Below the pieces are notes generated by a model. That model was not told the origin of the DNA, ran no database searches, and was given only the letters and a program-made list of their open reading frames with translations. A DNA stretch of 64,000 nt from NCBI GenBank assembly GCA_964017125.1, contig CAXHKU010000977.1, positions 1-64,000 of the forward strand, given 5' to 3'. This document shows, piece by piece, positions 12,985-25,900 of the stretch. Made by a program: the position numbers and the translations under genes. Source of the DNA: Flabesymbios commensalis (taxonomy: Eukaryota > Annelida > Polychaeta > Terebellida > Flabelligeridae). How positions within the stretch are numbered: the first letter of the stretch is position 1; each line of letters opens with the position of its first letter.

Positions 12985-14660
12985 CGGTATTTTTTTGGTT
13001 CGGAACCCTGTCAGGGTTACAAAAACAAAATGACCGGGTTCCAAACGAAATGACATGTTTATTTAGTGAATATTAAATAAAGGACGAGTAAGTTAAAGTG
13101 ATTGAGAAGCCTAGTCGTTGGCCCTATAAGGTGTGGAGGGGGGTCGGCTGCAGGTCCTTAGCAGGTACAATTAGTTGTCAGGCATCATTGATGTGTAAAC
13201 AATGGATCACGCCGACAGTGGCGCCTTGACCATTACATAACATCCACACCACCCCTCCAGTCCGACCTACATAATTATATAGCCTACTATAAAGTTGGCG
13301 ATTTTTACATTTAAATTGGAAGTTTGATCTTATATCGCTTATTTTCTTTTTGTCCATAATTCACCTTTATCACTTTATTTATAATTGGGACTTAAATTAT
13401 TATAGGCTTATATTATAATATAATGATACAAACGCCGCTAAACACCAGAGTTGCCTAACACCAGCGTGTATATGGTATATATGATACATATATGATACAC
13501 ATAGACACATATATGATACATATGTATATATATTATGAGTAAATTGGAACCCTGTCAGATTATTTCTGGATCCGCCCCTGCTGTCTTTATAATCAAGACA
13601 TTAAAAGTACCAAGTGGCAGATAACGATCATCATTGAAAAAGAAATGAAAGACTTTCTATATTATTCTTAATTTTTAAGTGATCATAGATACATTTCTCA
13701 GTAAAAAGTGTATTATCTCATGTCATTTAGACACATCTAGGCGTTATTACTTTGTGTGATATGGGTGATATATGCATATAATGTCATATTTAATTAAGGT
13801 ACCGGTATGGGGAATGTCACTCACTTGAAATATAGGACTCTACTTCATTATGGTACTTTTGAGTGTGGGCCAGCATCCGGGTCTTTGGCCCATCATTAAG
13901 AGGCTCTCCCCTGGTCCATGGAGAATTGTAGCGGATTTCACCAATTTAGTAATGTAAATCATCTTTTTCGCTCTTTTGATTTTTGTGATTTTCTTGAAAA
14001 ACATTTGCACTTTTTTATTCGGTATCTCATGGGCATTTCAAAATATAGTCCAAATGCCACTAGACGATATCACACTTTATTTCGTTTTATCGTAAATCAT
14101 CAAATACAGCGATATAAATCGCGCTATGCGGTAAAATAAAATGTAAACCATTAGACTTTACTGTAACCGTTTGTACATGGCCGGTTATGTGGGCTTTAAA
14201 TCTCAGCTAACATGAGACATTGATCCAACGGCAGACTAATGTCGGCCCATTGTCTGTGGTACTAGCCCAGCATTATACCGATTCAGTTCAACGTCTAGTG
14301 TTTGCAATTAAGGCCGATTGGTGTTGTCCAATGTAACATTATATTGGCCCATAACCTCACCACTATTACATACATATTGTACACAAACCGATTCACTACT
14401 CCATAATACTTGATGGTGTATCGCATGGTGAACTAATTCGCCTACATTTACCCAGCTTTAGTGCATTTATAAAGCCTTTAAGACAATATGAATGATTGTT
14501 TTAGGTTATTTTTAACGAAATAAACAAAACAGTTATGCAGCTTTAAACTGAGTTTATATTTAAGCAATGGGCCATGTAAAAGTGTAATCAGAACAAGTAG
14601 ATATTTTCTACCGATAGTTGCAAAAACTTGCAGGGTCGAAAAAGGCCCATTCCTCCTATA
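12985..14660. other. Non-coding DNA with microsatellite and a PAL copy
   Basis: No supported gene. Around 13470-13540 there is an impure (ATACATATATG)n stretch. GGAACCCTGTCAG occurs at about 13002 and again near 13547. A PAL hairpin copy lies at 14210-14307 (ends ACGTCTAGTGTTTGC). 14550-14605 (AAGCAATGGGCCATGTAAAA) is shared with 18455-18520, so the duplication that includes the next element starts outside it. Confidence 0.55.
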
Positions 14661-16665
14661 CAGTAGTCCCTCCAGATGCGACCCCCTTCAGATGCGACTT
14701 CTCCTATTATGCGACTTTTTTTCGTAGCACCGACGTGCTTTACACTGTTAAGCACCCCTTAAATGCGACTTCCCCTCTCCCACGACATGCGACCTTCAAA
14801 TCATGGCACTACCTAGCGACCTCCCTCTAAAGATACGACTTTTTTAAATTAGCTGCTAAGCGGCACTGTCAGCCTGGCATGAGCTGCCCGTCTGAAGATA
14901 CTGCTTGTGTGTACATACCGTCAAATACAGCACAGCAGATACGTATGTTAAGCGACTGTCGGACTAAGGCTGGTACAGCGTGGTATGAAGTGGGTATGAT
15001 GTGTACTGGTAGCTTCAAATCACCGTATCAGATAGAAATATCCTTCTAAAGATACGACTTTTTGAAATAAGCTGCTCACAGACTGTGTCACGTCTGCAGG
15101 TGTCTGCCGGCCCTGCACTGACAAGATACGACTTTTTAATGTCTCTAGCCGACTAAATGTATAACTACTTTAGTATTTTTGAAACAGCGTTGAGACGCAT
15201 ATCTCATTATAGTGGCTGAAAAATGCTTTCCGGTGATATAACTATGTTTACTATATCTTAAATACGTTTTCTGTTATTGATTTGAAACCATGTTTAAATG
15301 GGGTTTTTAATGTATATATTTATTGATATGGGTGCAGTTAACATACAACGCGCCCTTGGCATTACAAGGTGCATTACACCCCTAATTAGCAGCCGACGTC
15401 AACGGTGTCAGTGTGTCAGCGGGGCGTGATAAACATCCTACTTCAAATACCTAACTTTTCCAATTATGATCGTACGGACATGTCATAAATATCACCAGAA
15501 AGCTTATTTAATGCTGAAAATAATGATATAAATTAGATAATGATAGCTCCTAAACTCGCAGAGTTATTGATTTTGAAAATGAAGCAGGGTTTAGCAGTCT
15601 ATCATCACGGGGAATAAACGTAAACGGGGTAAGCTCCACGAGACGCCAAACCGATGCCGCCATTGACGACAATGGCCCAGCATTAAAACAACACTGCAAC
15701 AACGTCTCGCGCCGTCCATATTCACAGTCACGTGCATTACAGTGTCTCAGAGTATACACGTGAAGATAATATCTGTGCTAATGCGTGCCTAGTCGGTATT
15801 GTCTTCAATTCGGGTCAACATAGAAGACGCCGACCTCGCCTGTTTGCCATTGACTATTTTAATGAGAATACAGTGTACATCCATAATATTTGTTTTTAAA
15901 TTTTTATTTGGCAATCCAATGTATTATTGATCAATCCTAGTGTTTCGGGTTGAGTTAGAGTATGATGTGTGTGACGTATTAACAGATCAAGCCATAGCGT
16001 GCACAGTGTCAGCCTTCATCTATCACAGCTCTTTTTCACACCTGATGTCGGCACCTTGATTAAGTTGGCTCTACTAGGCTGTACAATTAGTTGTGTCAGG
16101 CCGCGGAGTGTCAGTTTAGCACAACAAAAGTAATGACTACATATGGTCATTGCCCTGACTCAGTGATCATCGACTCAGACAGATTGATTAGTGTTTCAGC
16201 CATAAATATCGCGGCGCTGTTAAATATCACCCTACGTCAGTGCACATATATAATAAACGAGCCTCAACTGCGTCTGCCTACATGGCACGTTTACTGTTTA
16301 TTAGCGGCACTGTACGGTACATTGTTTTAATGCTGGGCCAGAATGGAGTCAGTGTCACATGTTTTGTAGTGTAAAGCATAGGCCTATATTGAAATGTGGA
16401 GAAAAACACTGCCTCAATGCTTATGAAAACACAAGCCACTTCCAGTACTTCTAAATTACGTGTTACTGTTAGAACAGGCAATTAACACAGACTGTCAATT
16501 GCGCTGATCATGTCACAAGGAGAATGGAGCTGTTTAAAGGGGCTGTCTTAAACATCAAATTCGGCGCATTTTACGTTTTTTTTCACCCCTCTGAGATACG
16601 ACTACCCCTCTGATGTGACTTTGGTTCTTTGGCAGTATGGAAGTCGTATCAGAGGGGGACTACTG
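14661..16665. mobile_element. pogo/Tigger-like DNA transposon, non-autonomous
   Basis: Terminal inverted repeats CAGTAGTCCCTCC (left) and CAGTAGTCCCCCTC (right, read inward) are flanked on both sides by TA (14659-14660 and 16666-16667), as expected for the Tc1/mariner/pogo group. CAGTA..CCCTC termini are typical of Tigger/pogo families. Subterminal regions repeat the word (A/G)ATGCGACTT/GATACGACTT several times, including near 15055 and 15125. The 2,005-bp body has no transposase-like frame. A PAL-like block lies near 15650-15710. Confidence 0.8.
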
Positions 16666-16979
16666 TACTGTCAAAAAATGTGCAGGAATGGTAGGCCTAC
16701 AATTTGTCATTAGCCATTCAGATGAACTGCCAAATTTAAGGCCATCCTAGGACAAAGGGCATTTCTAGGAATGACAATTCCCTTTACTTGCCAGTCCTGT
16801 GGATTGGCATGCCATATCAACGTTTATTTCTACCCCTGCAAGCTGTACAGCCACAGACTAATACCTGGATGCATACAAAACACAGCGACCACGGGACAAT
16901 GACCCAATGCAGGTTCAATGTTGGACCACCGTCAACAACGCTGGTACAACATTGAGCCAGCTCGGATCATCGCTATCAC
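16666..16979. other. Spacer with one PAL hairpin
   Basis: No gene. The PAL copy is at about 16890-16965 (ACCCAATGCAGGTTCAATGT facing ACAACATTGAGCC). Confidence 0.5.
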
Positions 16980-18030
16980 TCAGAATAAACAATAACATGA
17001 TTTCCATATAACAACATACAGTGATTGCTTTGTGCTTGCTGGGAACTTGGATATAGTGGAGGTTCTACTATCTCCATGTTCGGAAATAAATTCTCATTTC
17101 ATCAATTTTCTAGGTAGAAACTTATATAATATATCAATCTGGGATAGTTTTAGCTGAAAAGAACAAATATATCTTTTTTATTCCTTAGATATTTAAAAAT
17201 AAAATAGATTTAATCCACAGTCGGTAGCTTAGTTATGTCACAGTGTAACCTATTACATAATCACAGGTGGGTAGGCCTACAGCGAGATGTGGCTCGGTGA
17301 GGCATGACACAGTGTGTATAGGCCTACTTACCACAGGCCTGCACGTGCCCTGGAAACACGGAGAATTCACCAATGCTTTTTCAATGTTGGCCCAGCGTCT
17401 TTGACGCTGGCCCAACATTGAAACAGCATTGGGTGAATGCCCCGTGTTTGCTGGGTGCAGTCCAGTGGCCATACGCCTCAGAATGAGCATCCCCCCTCTG
17501 TTGTAGTACGTCATCACCTCTGCAAAATCTGCAAAGACAGTATGTGCTTACTTGTAAGTGAGCAGATACTGCATGTTGGCTTTGCAAGGCAGTTGTAAGA
17601 TAACCCCTAGACAACATGTACAATGAGGCTATGTGTTATCACGTGGTTTTCTACAGCCATTTGAGACCAATGGTGTACCGAGGATGTAGATCACCGTCAT
17701 TAAGAATTTTTTAAACACACTTGTGGCCATGTCATCAGATGTTATTGAGACCAAACTCTCAATGTGGTAATTTCTTGAGATTATATTGGCCTAGTTTGAT
17801 CCCAAGGTGGGCAATGTTCTCAGTGAAATATATGGGCATCTACAGGGGAAAAGTAATGGCTCAACACAGAGTCCAAAAACTGGAGACGCTGACTGTCGTA
17901 AAATTGACGACGGGAATCCTAATAACTCAGCAAATACAGAAATTTAATATAGCAAATACAGAAATTTATGTTTATTCAGAAACAACGTTTGGTGGGCCTA
18001 CTCTAGGCTATGTTATAACAGACAAGGCCC
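16980..18030 (+). repeat. R1 dispersed repeat, long copy
   Basis: Aligns by eye with 20760-21865 and with the split copy 40459-41026 / 48816-49225. Shared blocks in order: TTGTGCTTGCTGGG; AATATATCAATCTGGGATAG; CATTACATAATCACAG; GTGAGCAGATACTGC; TTATCACGTGG; GATGTAGATCACC; TTGTGGCAATTTCTTAAGAT-like; AATCCTAATAACTCAGCAAA; TTCAGAAACAACG. The terminal hairpin seen in other copies is missing; the sequence changes after GTTATAACAGA near 18022. A near-perfect PAL hairpin is embedded at 17348-17455. Confidence 0.75.
17348..17455. repeat. PAL hairpin repeat, best preserved copy
   Basis: A 108-base near-perfect palindrome. The left arm runs CCCTGGAAACACGG..CACCAATGCT..CAATGTTGGCCCAGCGTC and the right arm is its complement ending CCGTGTTTGCTGGG, with the centre at TTTGACG. 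This copy gives the clearest view of the family's ends (CCCAGCAAACACGG). Confidence 0.9.
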
Positions 18031-18091
18031 GTCGGCGACGGAAAAAGGCCTCAGCCTCTAATCATCGCTTAAAAGTGAAAATCATTTGAAA

Positions 18092-18430
18092 CAAGAGCAC
18101 ATTCGACAATAGCTCGCCGCGATTATTGAAATTGTTTTCGGCCATTTTGAATTTAGATCAAGTTTAATTTTTTATGGTATATCTCTACCTGAAACGGCAC
18201 ATTTTGTTATATAGTAATGGTCTAGCTATCTGGTCCGGTTTTCCAGATATTACACATATTAAAAAAACAATTGCCGATATTCAGACATTTTGGACACCTT
18301 AACCTAGTTTCTGTCCGAATCTTGGCAACTTTCAAAATTATTTGAGCAATTAGTGAAATGGATAATATTGTACAAATTTTGGAGCGCAACATATAACAAG
18401 AACCCTGCGGTTCTGAACATTATTGAGAGT
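18092..18430 (+). mobile_element. Helitron-like 5' end fragment (H2-type)
   Basis: Begins CAAGAGCACATTCG..AATAGCTCGCCGCG, nearly the same as the 5' end of the element at 46468. It then runs into a single unit of the array sequence (CGGCCATTTTGAATTT.. ACATTTTGTTATATAGTAATGG). No matching 3' hairpin plus CTAA is seen before the similarity stops near 18430. Confidence 0.65.
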
Positions 18431-18454
18431 ATTTTTATTGCATTAGGCTGAAGT

Positions 18455-20373
18455 TAATATTTATATTAAGCAATGGGCCATGTAAAATTGTAATCAAAAC
18501 AAATATATTTTCCGCCAATACAGCCCAGCAGACACTATGTTAAGCTAATGTTGACTTAAGGCTGGTACAGCGTCGTATGAAGTGGGCCAGCATTGACACA
18601 ATCTTGACACTGTGTGCAGATGTGTACTGGTAGCTTCAAATCACCGTACCAGAGAGCAATATCGTTCTAAAGATACGACATTTTGAAATTAGCTGTTTAC
18701 AGATTGTGTCACGTCTGCAGATGTCTGCCGGCCCTGCACTGACAATATACAACTTTTTATGTTTCCACATCGTTGGGACGCATATCAGATTATAGTAGCT
18801 GAAAAATGCTTTCTGGTGATATAAATAATTTTACTGTATCCTCAATACTTTTTCTGTTATTAATTTAAAACCATGTTTAAATTGGGTTTTCGATGTAAAT
18901 ATTTATTTATTTACATGCGCTGCAGTTAACATCCAATGCACCCTTGGCGTTACAAGGTGCATTACACCACTAATTAGCAGGGGACGTCAGTGGTGTCCGT
19001 CTGTCTTCTAGTTGTGATAAACATCCCACTTCAAATACCTAACTTTTTCAATTATGGTCGTACGGACATGTAATAAATATCACCAGAAAATTTATTCAAT
19101 GCTGAAAATAATGATATAAATTAGATAATGATAGCGCCTAAACTCGCAAAGCTATTGATTTGAAAAATAAGGCAGGGTATGGCAGTCTATCAGAATGAGA
19201 ATAAACGTAAGCGGGGTACGCTGCCACGAGACACCAAGCCGATGCCGCCATTGATGACGATGGCCCATAATTTGAACAACACCGCATCAACGTCTCGCGC
19301 CGACCATATTCACAGCCACGTGCATTACAGTGCCTCAGAGTGTAATACACGTGAAGATAATATCTGTGCTAGTGCGTGCGTTGTCCGTATTGTCTGTTTA
19401 ACTCCAATCTTGGTCAACATAGAAGACGCCCGCCTCGTCTGTTTGCCATTGAATATTGCATTGAGAATACAGTGTACATCCATAACATTTGTTTTTAAAT
19501 TTTTATTTAGCAATGTATTATCGATCAATCCTAGAGTTTCGGGTTGAGTTAGAGTGTAATGTGTGTGACACATTAACAGAACCATAGCGTGCACAGTGTC
19601 AGCCTTGATCTCTCACAGCTATTTTAAACACCTGATGTCGGCACCTAGATTAAGAAGGCTCTACTAGGCTGTACGTTGAGTTGTGTCAAATGACGGCAGC
19701 TCGTCAGCATTGCTTACAGCATAATTAATGACTACATGGTCATTGCACTGACTCAGCGATCATTGAGTCAGACAGATTCATCAGCGTTTCAGCCCTAAAT
19801 ATCGCCGCTGTTAAATATCACCCACGCGCTCTACGATTAAAAAAAGTAGCGTGGTATCCTCCAATGATATCAGTACACATATATAATAAAACAGCCCCTA
19901 CTTCGTCTCCCTATCTGGCACGTTTTTAGGGATAATAAGGTACATTGTCTTGCTGGCACAGAATGGAAAACTAGGACTCAGTATTCTGCCTAGTCTTCCA
20001 ACTTTTGACGGGTCGACATCAATTGAAAGTAGCTGTCACAGTCAGTGTCACATGTTTTGTACTGCAAAGCATAGGCCTATATTGAAATGTGGAAAAAACA
20101 TTGCCACGATTCTTTTGAAAACACAAGCCACTTCCAGTATTTCTAAATTACGTGTGTTACCGTTAGAACCGGCAATTAACACAGGCTGTCAACTGCGCTC
20201 ATCAGACTGTCACAACGAAAATGGACGTGTTTAAAGGGTACTGTCTTAAACATCAAATTCGGCCCATTTTACATTTTTTATGGAGTTTTTTTCACCCTTC
20301 TCAGATACGACTACACCTTTGATGCGACTTTGGTTCTCTGGCAGTATGAAAGTCGTATCAGAGGGGACTACTG
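18455..20373. mobile_element. Second copy of pogo/Tigger-like element, left end missing
   Basis: Collinear with 14550-16665, including the flank AAGCAATGGGCCATGTAAAA that lies outside the first element, so the two arose by duplication of a segment. The left terminal repeat and first few hundred bases are gone. The right end is present (GTCGTATCAGAGGGGACTAC..TG, then TA at 20374). A PAL-like block lies at about 18535-18600. Confidence 0.75.
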
Positions 20374-20759
20374 TACTGTGCAAGCAAAAAAAATAAAAAA
20401 AGTTACTTTCGTTTTGTGGTGTCTTCCTATTTGCGCTTTAAATATAGCTAACTGACTGCTTTTGTAATAGGCCTATAATGGCTTTTAATAACAGTTTTTC
20501 ATCAAATATTTTTTTAAGAAAAAACGTGCCAGATATTACTTAGTGGGAAATCACACTTGCTGCAAATTTTATGCAGCAGTGTAAGGGTTAATATTTCATC
20601 ATACTTTGTCCTTTTTCCATGTCAAATCGTCGCAATGAAAAAGTTAATTTATATATAACGGGCATTGCTATATGTTTCTGTATAACCGCGTGCATTGATT
20701 CACAATAACCACTGGGCCAACACTAGCCCAGCATTGGGGCAATGAGTTGTGCTTGCCGG
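20374..20759. other. Spacer with dispersed repeat and PAL hairpin
   Basis: No gene. 20590-20680 resembles 4610-4720. A PAL copy lies at about 20705-20755 (CACTGGGCCAACACTAGCCCA..). Confidence 0.5.
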
Positions 20760-21865
20760 GTGATAGCTGATCAAAGGCATACCACATCTGGCTTTCTGTC
20801 ACTGTACAGTTGGTTCGATCCTGACTTAAAAATTGATCATTTCATCAATATTGGCGCTAAGGAAGTCTGTAATATATCAATCTTGAATAGTTTGAGCTGA
20901 AAACAACAAATATATATCTTGAATCCTGATATATTTACAATTTAAATAGATTTTGTTAACAGTCAGAAGTGAGAGAGTGGCGAGTCCTCACGTATTACAT
21001 AATCACAGTTAGCCTGGAGCCGGGTGTGTATCATGTGTATACACTGACATACACAACGGAAAGTGTGATGGCCCTTCAGTATATGACTGACCCAGATATC
21101 GTGCATGAGATTGGTCGAGATGACTTTCTCGACTAATGATGAGCCTGAGATCTAGTTCAGCCTCATTGACATTGCACTGTATCAATGTCAGGTGTCTGTC
21201 GTCCATGTTGAAATATCCAGAGATGTGAGTGACCTAGATGCTCTGTGTGTGATTGGTCAGAGAAGGCCATCTTGTCCAATGGTTTGCCTAAGATGTAGAT
21301 CAACAGCACTAAGAATTTTTTTACCACAATATTGGCGCTAGATGCTATAAGGACCAAGGGTTAAATTTTTAAAGTCCAAGATATATCATTGCAAAATATT
21401 GCATCTATATCATAATATAGTTGCTTTGGAAAGTAGAACATCTGCCAGCTTCCCCCAGTTTCAGACTATCATTGTGGCAATTTCTTAAGATTATATTGGA
21501 CTAGTTTGATCCCAAGGTGAGCAATGTTTTCAGTAAAATCTATTGGCTATTTACAGGGTATAAACTGATGGCTCAAACCACAGCTCAAAAATTGGAGATC
21601 ACTAACTTTTGTAAAATTGACAACGGAAATCCTAATAACTCAGCAAATACAGATATTTATGCTTATTCAGAAACAACGTTTTGTGTGCCCACTGTAGGCT
21701 ATGGAATGACAGAAAACTGAACCAATGCATTTTGCCGTATTTGAGAAGATGTGAGTGATAGTGTTTTGGGACACACATTATATGGACACAAAAAAACAGT
21801 GCCCAGAATCCGTTTTGTGAACCATATTAAAACATTATTGGAATGAGTTCCAATAATGTAAAAAT
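20760..21865 (+). repeat. R1 dispersed repeat, copy with 3' hairpin
   Basis: Follows the block order of the copy at 16980-18030 and continues to the intact terminal hairpin (21832-21859, ACATTATTGGAA / TTCCAATAATGT), then AAAAA. Across GCCTAAGATGTAGATC (about 21287) it shows the uninterrupted form of the site into which the 7.8-kb TA-flanked element is inserted in the copy at 40.5-49.2 kb. Confidence 0.75.
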
Positions 21866-22714
21866 GTTGAGTGAATCGCGTTAATGAGAATATTTGACGA
21901 TCGGAAGTGGCTGTAGGTCGGCCATTTTTCATTTTATCATGTTGAAATTTTTCATAGCATATCCCTACCTGGAACTGCACATTTTGTTCTATAGTAATGG
22001 TCTAGCCAACTGGTCCGGTTTTCAAGATGTTACGCATATTAAAAAAATACCGGCCGATAATCGGCCATTTTGGGCGCCATGTCCTAGTTTCTGTCCGAAT
22101 CTTGCCCAATTTCAAACTCATCTGTGGTATTAGTGAAATTGATAAGTGGTATGAATTTTGGAGCAAAACATAAAAAAATGTTGAGTGAATCGCGTTAACG
22201 AGAAAATTTGACAATCGAAAGTGGCCGCAGGTCGGCTATTTTTAATTTTATCATGTTAAAATTTTTCATGGTATATCCCTACCTGGAACTGCACATTTTG
22301 TTCTATAGTAATGGTATAGCTATCTGGTCCGGTTTTCCAGATATTACACATATTTAAAAAATACTGGCCGATAATTGGCCATTTTGGCCGCCATGACCCA
22401 GTTTCTGTCCGGATCTTGCCCAATTTCGAACTCATCCGAGCTATTAGTGAAGTGGATATCTGGTATAAATTTTGGAGCGAAACATAAAAAATTGCTAAGT
22501 GAATCGCGTTAACAAGAAAAATTGTCGATCGGAAAAAAAGTCAAGGTCATAGGGGTCACAGAAAGGTCAAATGTGAAATCAGTCAAGCTTTAGTCATGAT
22601 TAAGCTGTATGTGAAGTTTTATGTGCATTGCAGTTATGTGCTAAAAGTGGCGGAGAGACGGACGCGCCTGGTGACGACAAGAGGCATCCGCCAAAATTTT
22701 GGCTGAGGCCTAAA
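21866..22714 (+). mobile_element. Helitron-like 3' part with two ~316-bp units (H3-type)
   Basis: Two units about 316 bp apart each contain GTTGAGTGAATCGCGTTAA, CGGCCATTTT or its variant, CCCTACCTGGAACTGCACAT and TCTATAGTAATGGT. The right end is a hairpin (GCCAAAATTTTGGC inside GAGGC..GAGGCC) followed by CTAA, after which R1 sequence resumes (AAACTGGATCTATGGGTG). No clear 5' end was found. Confidence 0.6.
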
Positions 22715-22862
22715 AACTGGATCTATGGGTGTTATAGCTTGAACGAAGATGTCGGTGATAGTCATTTGGGACACACGGAAAATGGCCACAAAAACAGTGC
22801 CCAGAATCCGTTTTGTGAATCATACTAAAACATTATTGGAATGAGTTCCAATTATGTAAAAA
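22715..22862 (+). repeat. R1 3' end fragment
   Basis: AACTGGATCTATGGGTGTTA through the terminal hairpin at 22830-22857, with one mismatch in the stem, then AAAAA. It is the third R1 terminus within 10 kb. Confidence 0.8.
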
Positions 22863-22954
22863 TGTGTCTTATATCAATTTCTTTGCATTCATCCACCTAT
22901 CATTTGTAGTCCTAACGACGACACATGTCAATTGTACAAATTATCGTTGCGTGT

Positions 22955-23053
22955 TCCTCTCCAAAAGCAAAAACCCTGTCTAAACTGAAACCTGTCCAAA
23001 CCGGAATAAAACTTTGATCCCAAGGCATTCCGGTATGGACAGGTTTTACTGTA
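22955..23053 (-). mobile_element. pogo-like MITE remnant
   Basis: Read on the minus strand it starts CAGTAAAACCTGTCCATACC after a TA, the typical terminus of pogo/Tigger MITEs. The inner part is self-complementary (CCTGTCCATACCGGAAT against ATTCCGGTTTGGACAGG). The other end is not clear. Confidence 0.5.
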
Positions 23054-23148
23054 TATGACGCTTCACTATATAATTGGTGCATTTTTGTACAGAATACAGA
23101 TACATGTAATATCAGTATAATAAAGGTCATGATTTCCACCTCTACTAT

Positions 23149-23385
23149 CACTGTGGTTAAGCGGTGGAGGTAACTGGAGTTACCATTAGCAAAAAATGGC
23201 TGACACGGCTACCGATTCGTTCACATTTTCATCTATTTTGTGTAGTTTAACGTTTTCCTTTGCTTCTTCGATTTGTAGGTGGATTAATATCATTTAACTG
23301 GAGAAAATGGACATCATGTCAACCTCAAATTGTCGATAGTTTTCTCGTAATCAGTGAAATAAATTTGTTCAAAGAGAATGGTAAC
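23149..23385 (+). repeat. Left terminal inverted repeat of the Transib-like element
   Basis: Begins CACTGTGGTTAAGCGGTGGA. An A-rich word (GCAAAAAATGG) lies about 40 bases in. It is preceded by the duplicated target ACTAT. Confidence 0.85.
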
Positions 23386-24457
23386 TGCCAAGCGTGTTGC
23401 TGGTAACTGCAATACTCGATGATAGCATGCTGCTGGTAACTGACAATTTATGTTGCTGGTTACTGATACTTTATTTATTGAAAATTTTCCAATAGTGCAT
23501 CAAGGAGACTCTCACATTTTGTACAATTGTACAACAGTAAAGAAGTTATTTGAAGAGAAGGGAATTAATTTTTTCGTGGATATAAAGCTGAAAGATTAAA
23601 TTTTGTTCAGAAAAAAAATCAGTCCTGCTGATTGCAAAATCAATTTTGTTGTTCCATCAGACCTGATTTTAGCTAAACACTCGGCAGTATAGTAGAGATC
23701 GTGTATAGACGATCTCAGGTATAATTAGTCAACAGTTGTGATAGGCCTACACGACGCTCTATTAAGACCTATTATATCAATTACCATTAGCCTAGGAGCC
23801 CTATTGAAGTTTGACAAAGTGTTGAGGTGAAACGTAAAAATCCAAAATGACCGCCGTTTTGACCAAAGTCAAAAATAATAAATTGATATAATTTTTTCGA
23901 TAGCATATAAGCTGATTCATGATTTAGGTATCTACAAAGACTATGGACAATCAGATGGTCGACTTGCGGATTTCACCATACAAATGCGTGTAATACATTA
24001 TGCAGTGGTGTCCCCTTTTAACGGGAGTTGGAACTACGCTTTGGCAAGTGTATCATCATATAAAACAAGTGATAATTTGACCACTTTAGCCTCCAAATAA
24101 AAAATAATATTTGTCTAGGTTTGACAGTTATGAGAATGTCTCTGCAATATTTATTTTGGGAACGAAAATAACTGCTAATATAGCAGATACGTCATCTTAT
24201 ATTATGATAAATTTTAGAGATTAAAATGTCTTCATTTAAATAACAGAAGAGCTGTGTACAGAAAGTACAAAAATATGTGGGCACAGAACGGGAGGGGAGT
24301 TAATATGTATCTATTTCTCCTTCCATTACTGGCAATAATGGGTTCATTGTTTTCCCGCAGTACATGGTGTAGCCGAATGGGGACATATATGGGTCTGGTC
24401 ACACTAAACTAGGCCAAAAGTGTTACATGATAAGACAAAATTAAAACACAATATATA

Positions 24458-25900
24458 TTATATTTTTTTGCATTTCCTGATATCATAATATCTGTAGTTT
24501 GTTGTTGAAAAGTTGCAAGTCAATTCGCTCGATGTGGAGTTCCGGAAATGTTTTTTTCTGAGCCTGGTGCTTTCAGGATCACGTATGTGATGCTTACATA
24601 AGTCTCGTTTTAAATGGGGGATATAATAGCTAAGCTGGTGAAATTGATGTGAAGAGATGATCTGATACAAGGGTGATATGTTAAAACAAACAGGGTCGAC
24701 ATAACGAGACACCAAGGGGAGAAACATACCTTTGACACCTCCACCCCAACTGTACTCAAATGGGGGACATAAACGTTTTTTTTTACATGAATACCATGTT
24801 ACCTTTGATATATTGTTGGTCTTCATATAATAATGTTGCCAGTAGTGAGCTGATCTGGGCGACCACAGGTGAAGATGGAAGCAAATTAATGCAGACATGA
24901 TTATGAGCGTCAGTATCAGAGCTATACATTTACTCTCAACAAGTGACTGAAAATGTCAACAATCACATACGTTGCTAGCAGTCAAAGATCAGGTACAAGA
25001 CTCTTCGGTTATGTCAAATACATTTTTGACCTTCCTGGACTTAAACTTTCATAAAAGCAACAATTATCGCTCAGGCATAATACAAATTTACTTGTCATTA
25101 GGTTGTTTGTCCTTGAACTGATATATCCAATCTGTACGCCCCACCTTCGACGTACCAAGCAGTACTTGAACAAAAAATAAACGTACCTTTTTTCACTAAC
25201 GTACGTGATTTATTGACACCCACAACTTAAAACCTCACACATGGCAGCATGTTTTGTTTTGGCAGCAAGGCTGCTTTAAAGAAGCATTCGCCTCGTAACT
25301 TTTGCACACCCTTGCATAGCAATTGACTCATGTAAGAGATGGTAATGTGTGGTTAAAGATTGTGGTAACGTACGTGATGCTCAAAATGGTTTGCATCCCT
25401 TCAGAAACAAATGATTATTGAAAAGCCAAAACTTATTTATTACAGATGGCCTTCCAGCGAAATAAAACTTGAGACTTCAGAGTACAAGTTTTTATATCTG
25501 TTATCTCATTTCAGAGAAATTATACAAAATGATGAGTACTTTCTTGGGAGATCAAAAATCTTTGACTGAACGTCACGTACGTTACCTTTGTGTTCAGAAC
25601 GCATAAAAACTATGTAAAAAACAGTAAATTACCCCCATTGTGGTCCCAAATTCAACTTTGATCATTATTGCACGTAATTTGATGAAAAACAGGTAAGTAT
25701 GCGGTAAACAGAGACCTTTATTCATCCTCTCAAATTGTGATGTCTGGCAATGTAATGTTTTACATAGGGAAAAACACACTTGTCATGGACATAATTTAAA
25801 AACAAAGTTACAAAGAATGAGCCAATATATGACATTTTTTATGTAAGGTACTCTCCATAGTGTCTATTTCCTACACACCAAATATTATGGTGGTGAAATA
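24458..25900. other. Unassigned centre of the Transib-like element
   Basis: This is the part between the inverted arms. One open frame of 146 residues (24898 to 24458, minus) has no recognisable motif and I do not call it a gene. The 12-mer TAACGTACGTGA occurs at 25197 and 25366 and inverted at 25573. Nothing here looks like a transposase. Confidence 0.4.

Noticed and set aside
23149-23200. A full 12- or 23-spacer recombination signal at the Transib-like end
   Set aside because: The heptamer-like CACTGTG is present, but no ACAAAAACC-type nonamer stands 12 or 23 bases away. The A-rich word is about 34 bases further in.
24458-24898. 146-residue minus-strand frame as a RAG- or Transib-like remnant
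   Set aside because: No DDE, zinc-binding or Kelch motif is visible. Length alone is not evidence in 40 bases of centre per codon of AT-rich DNA.
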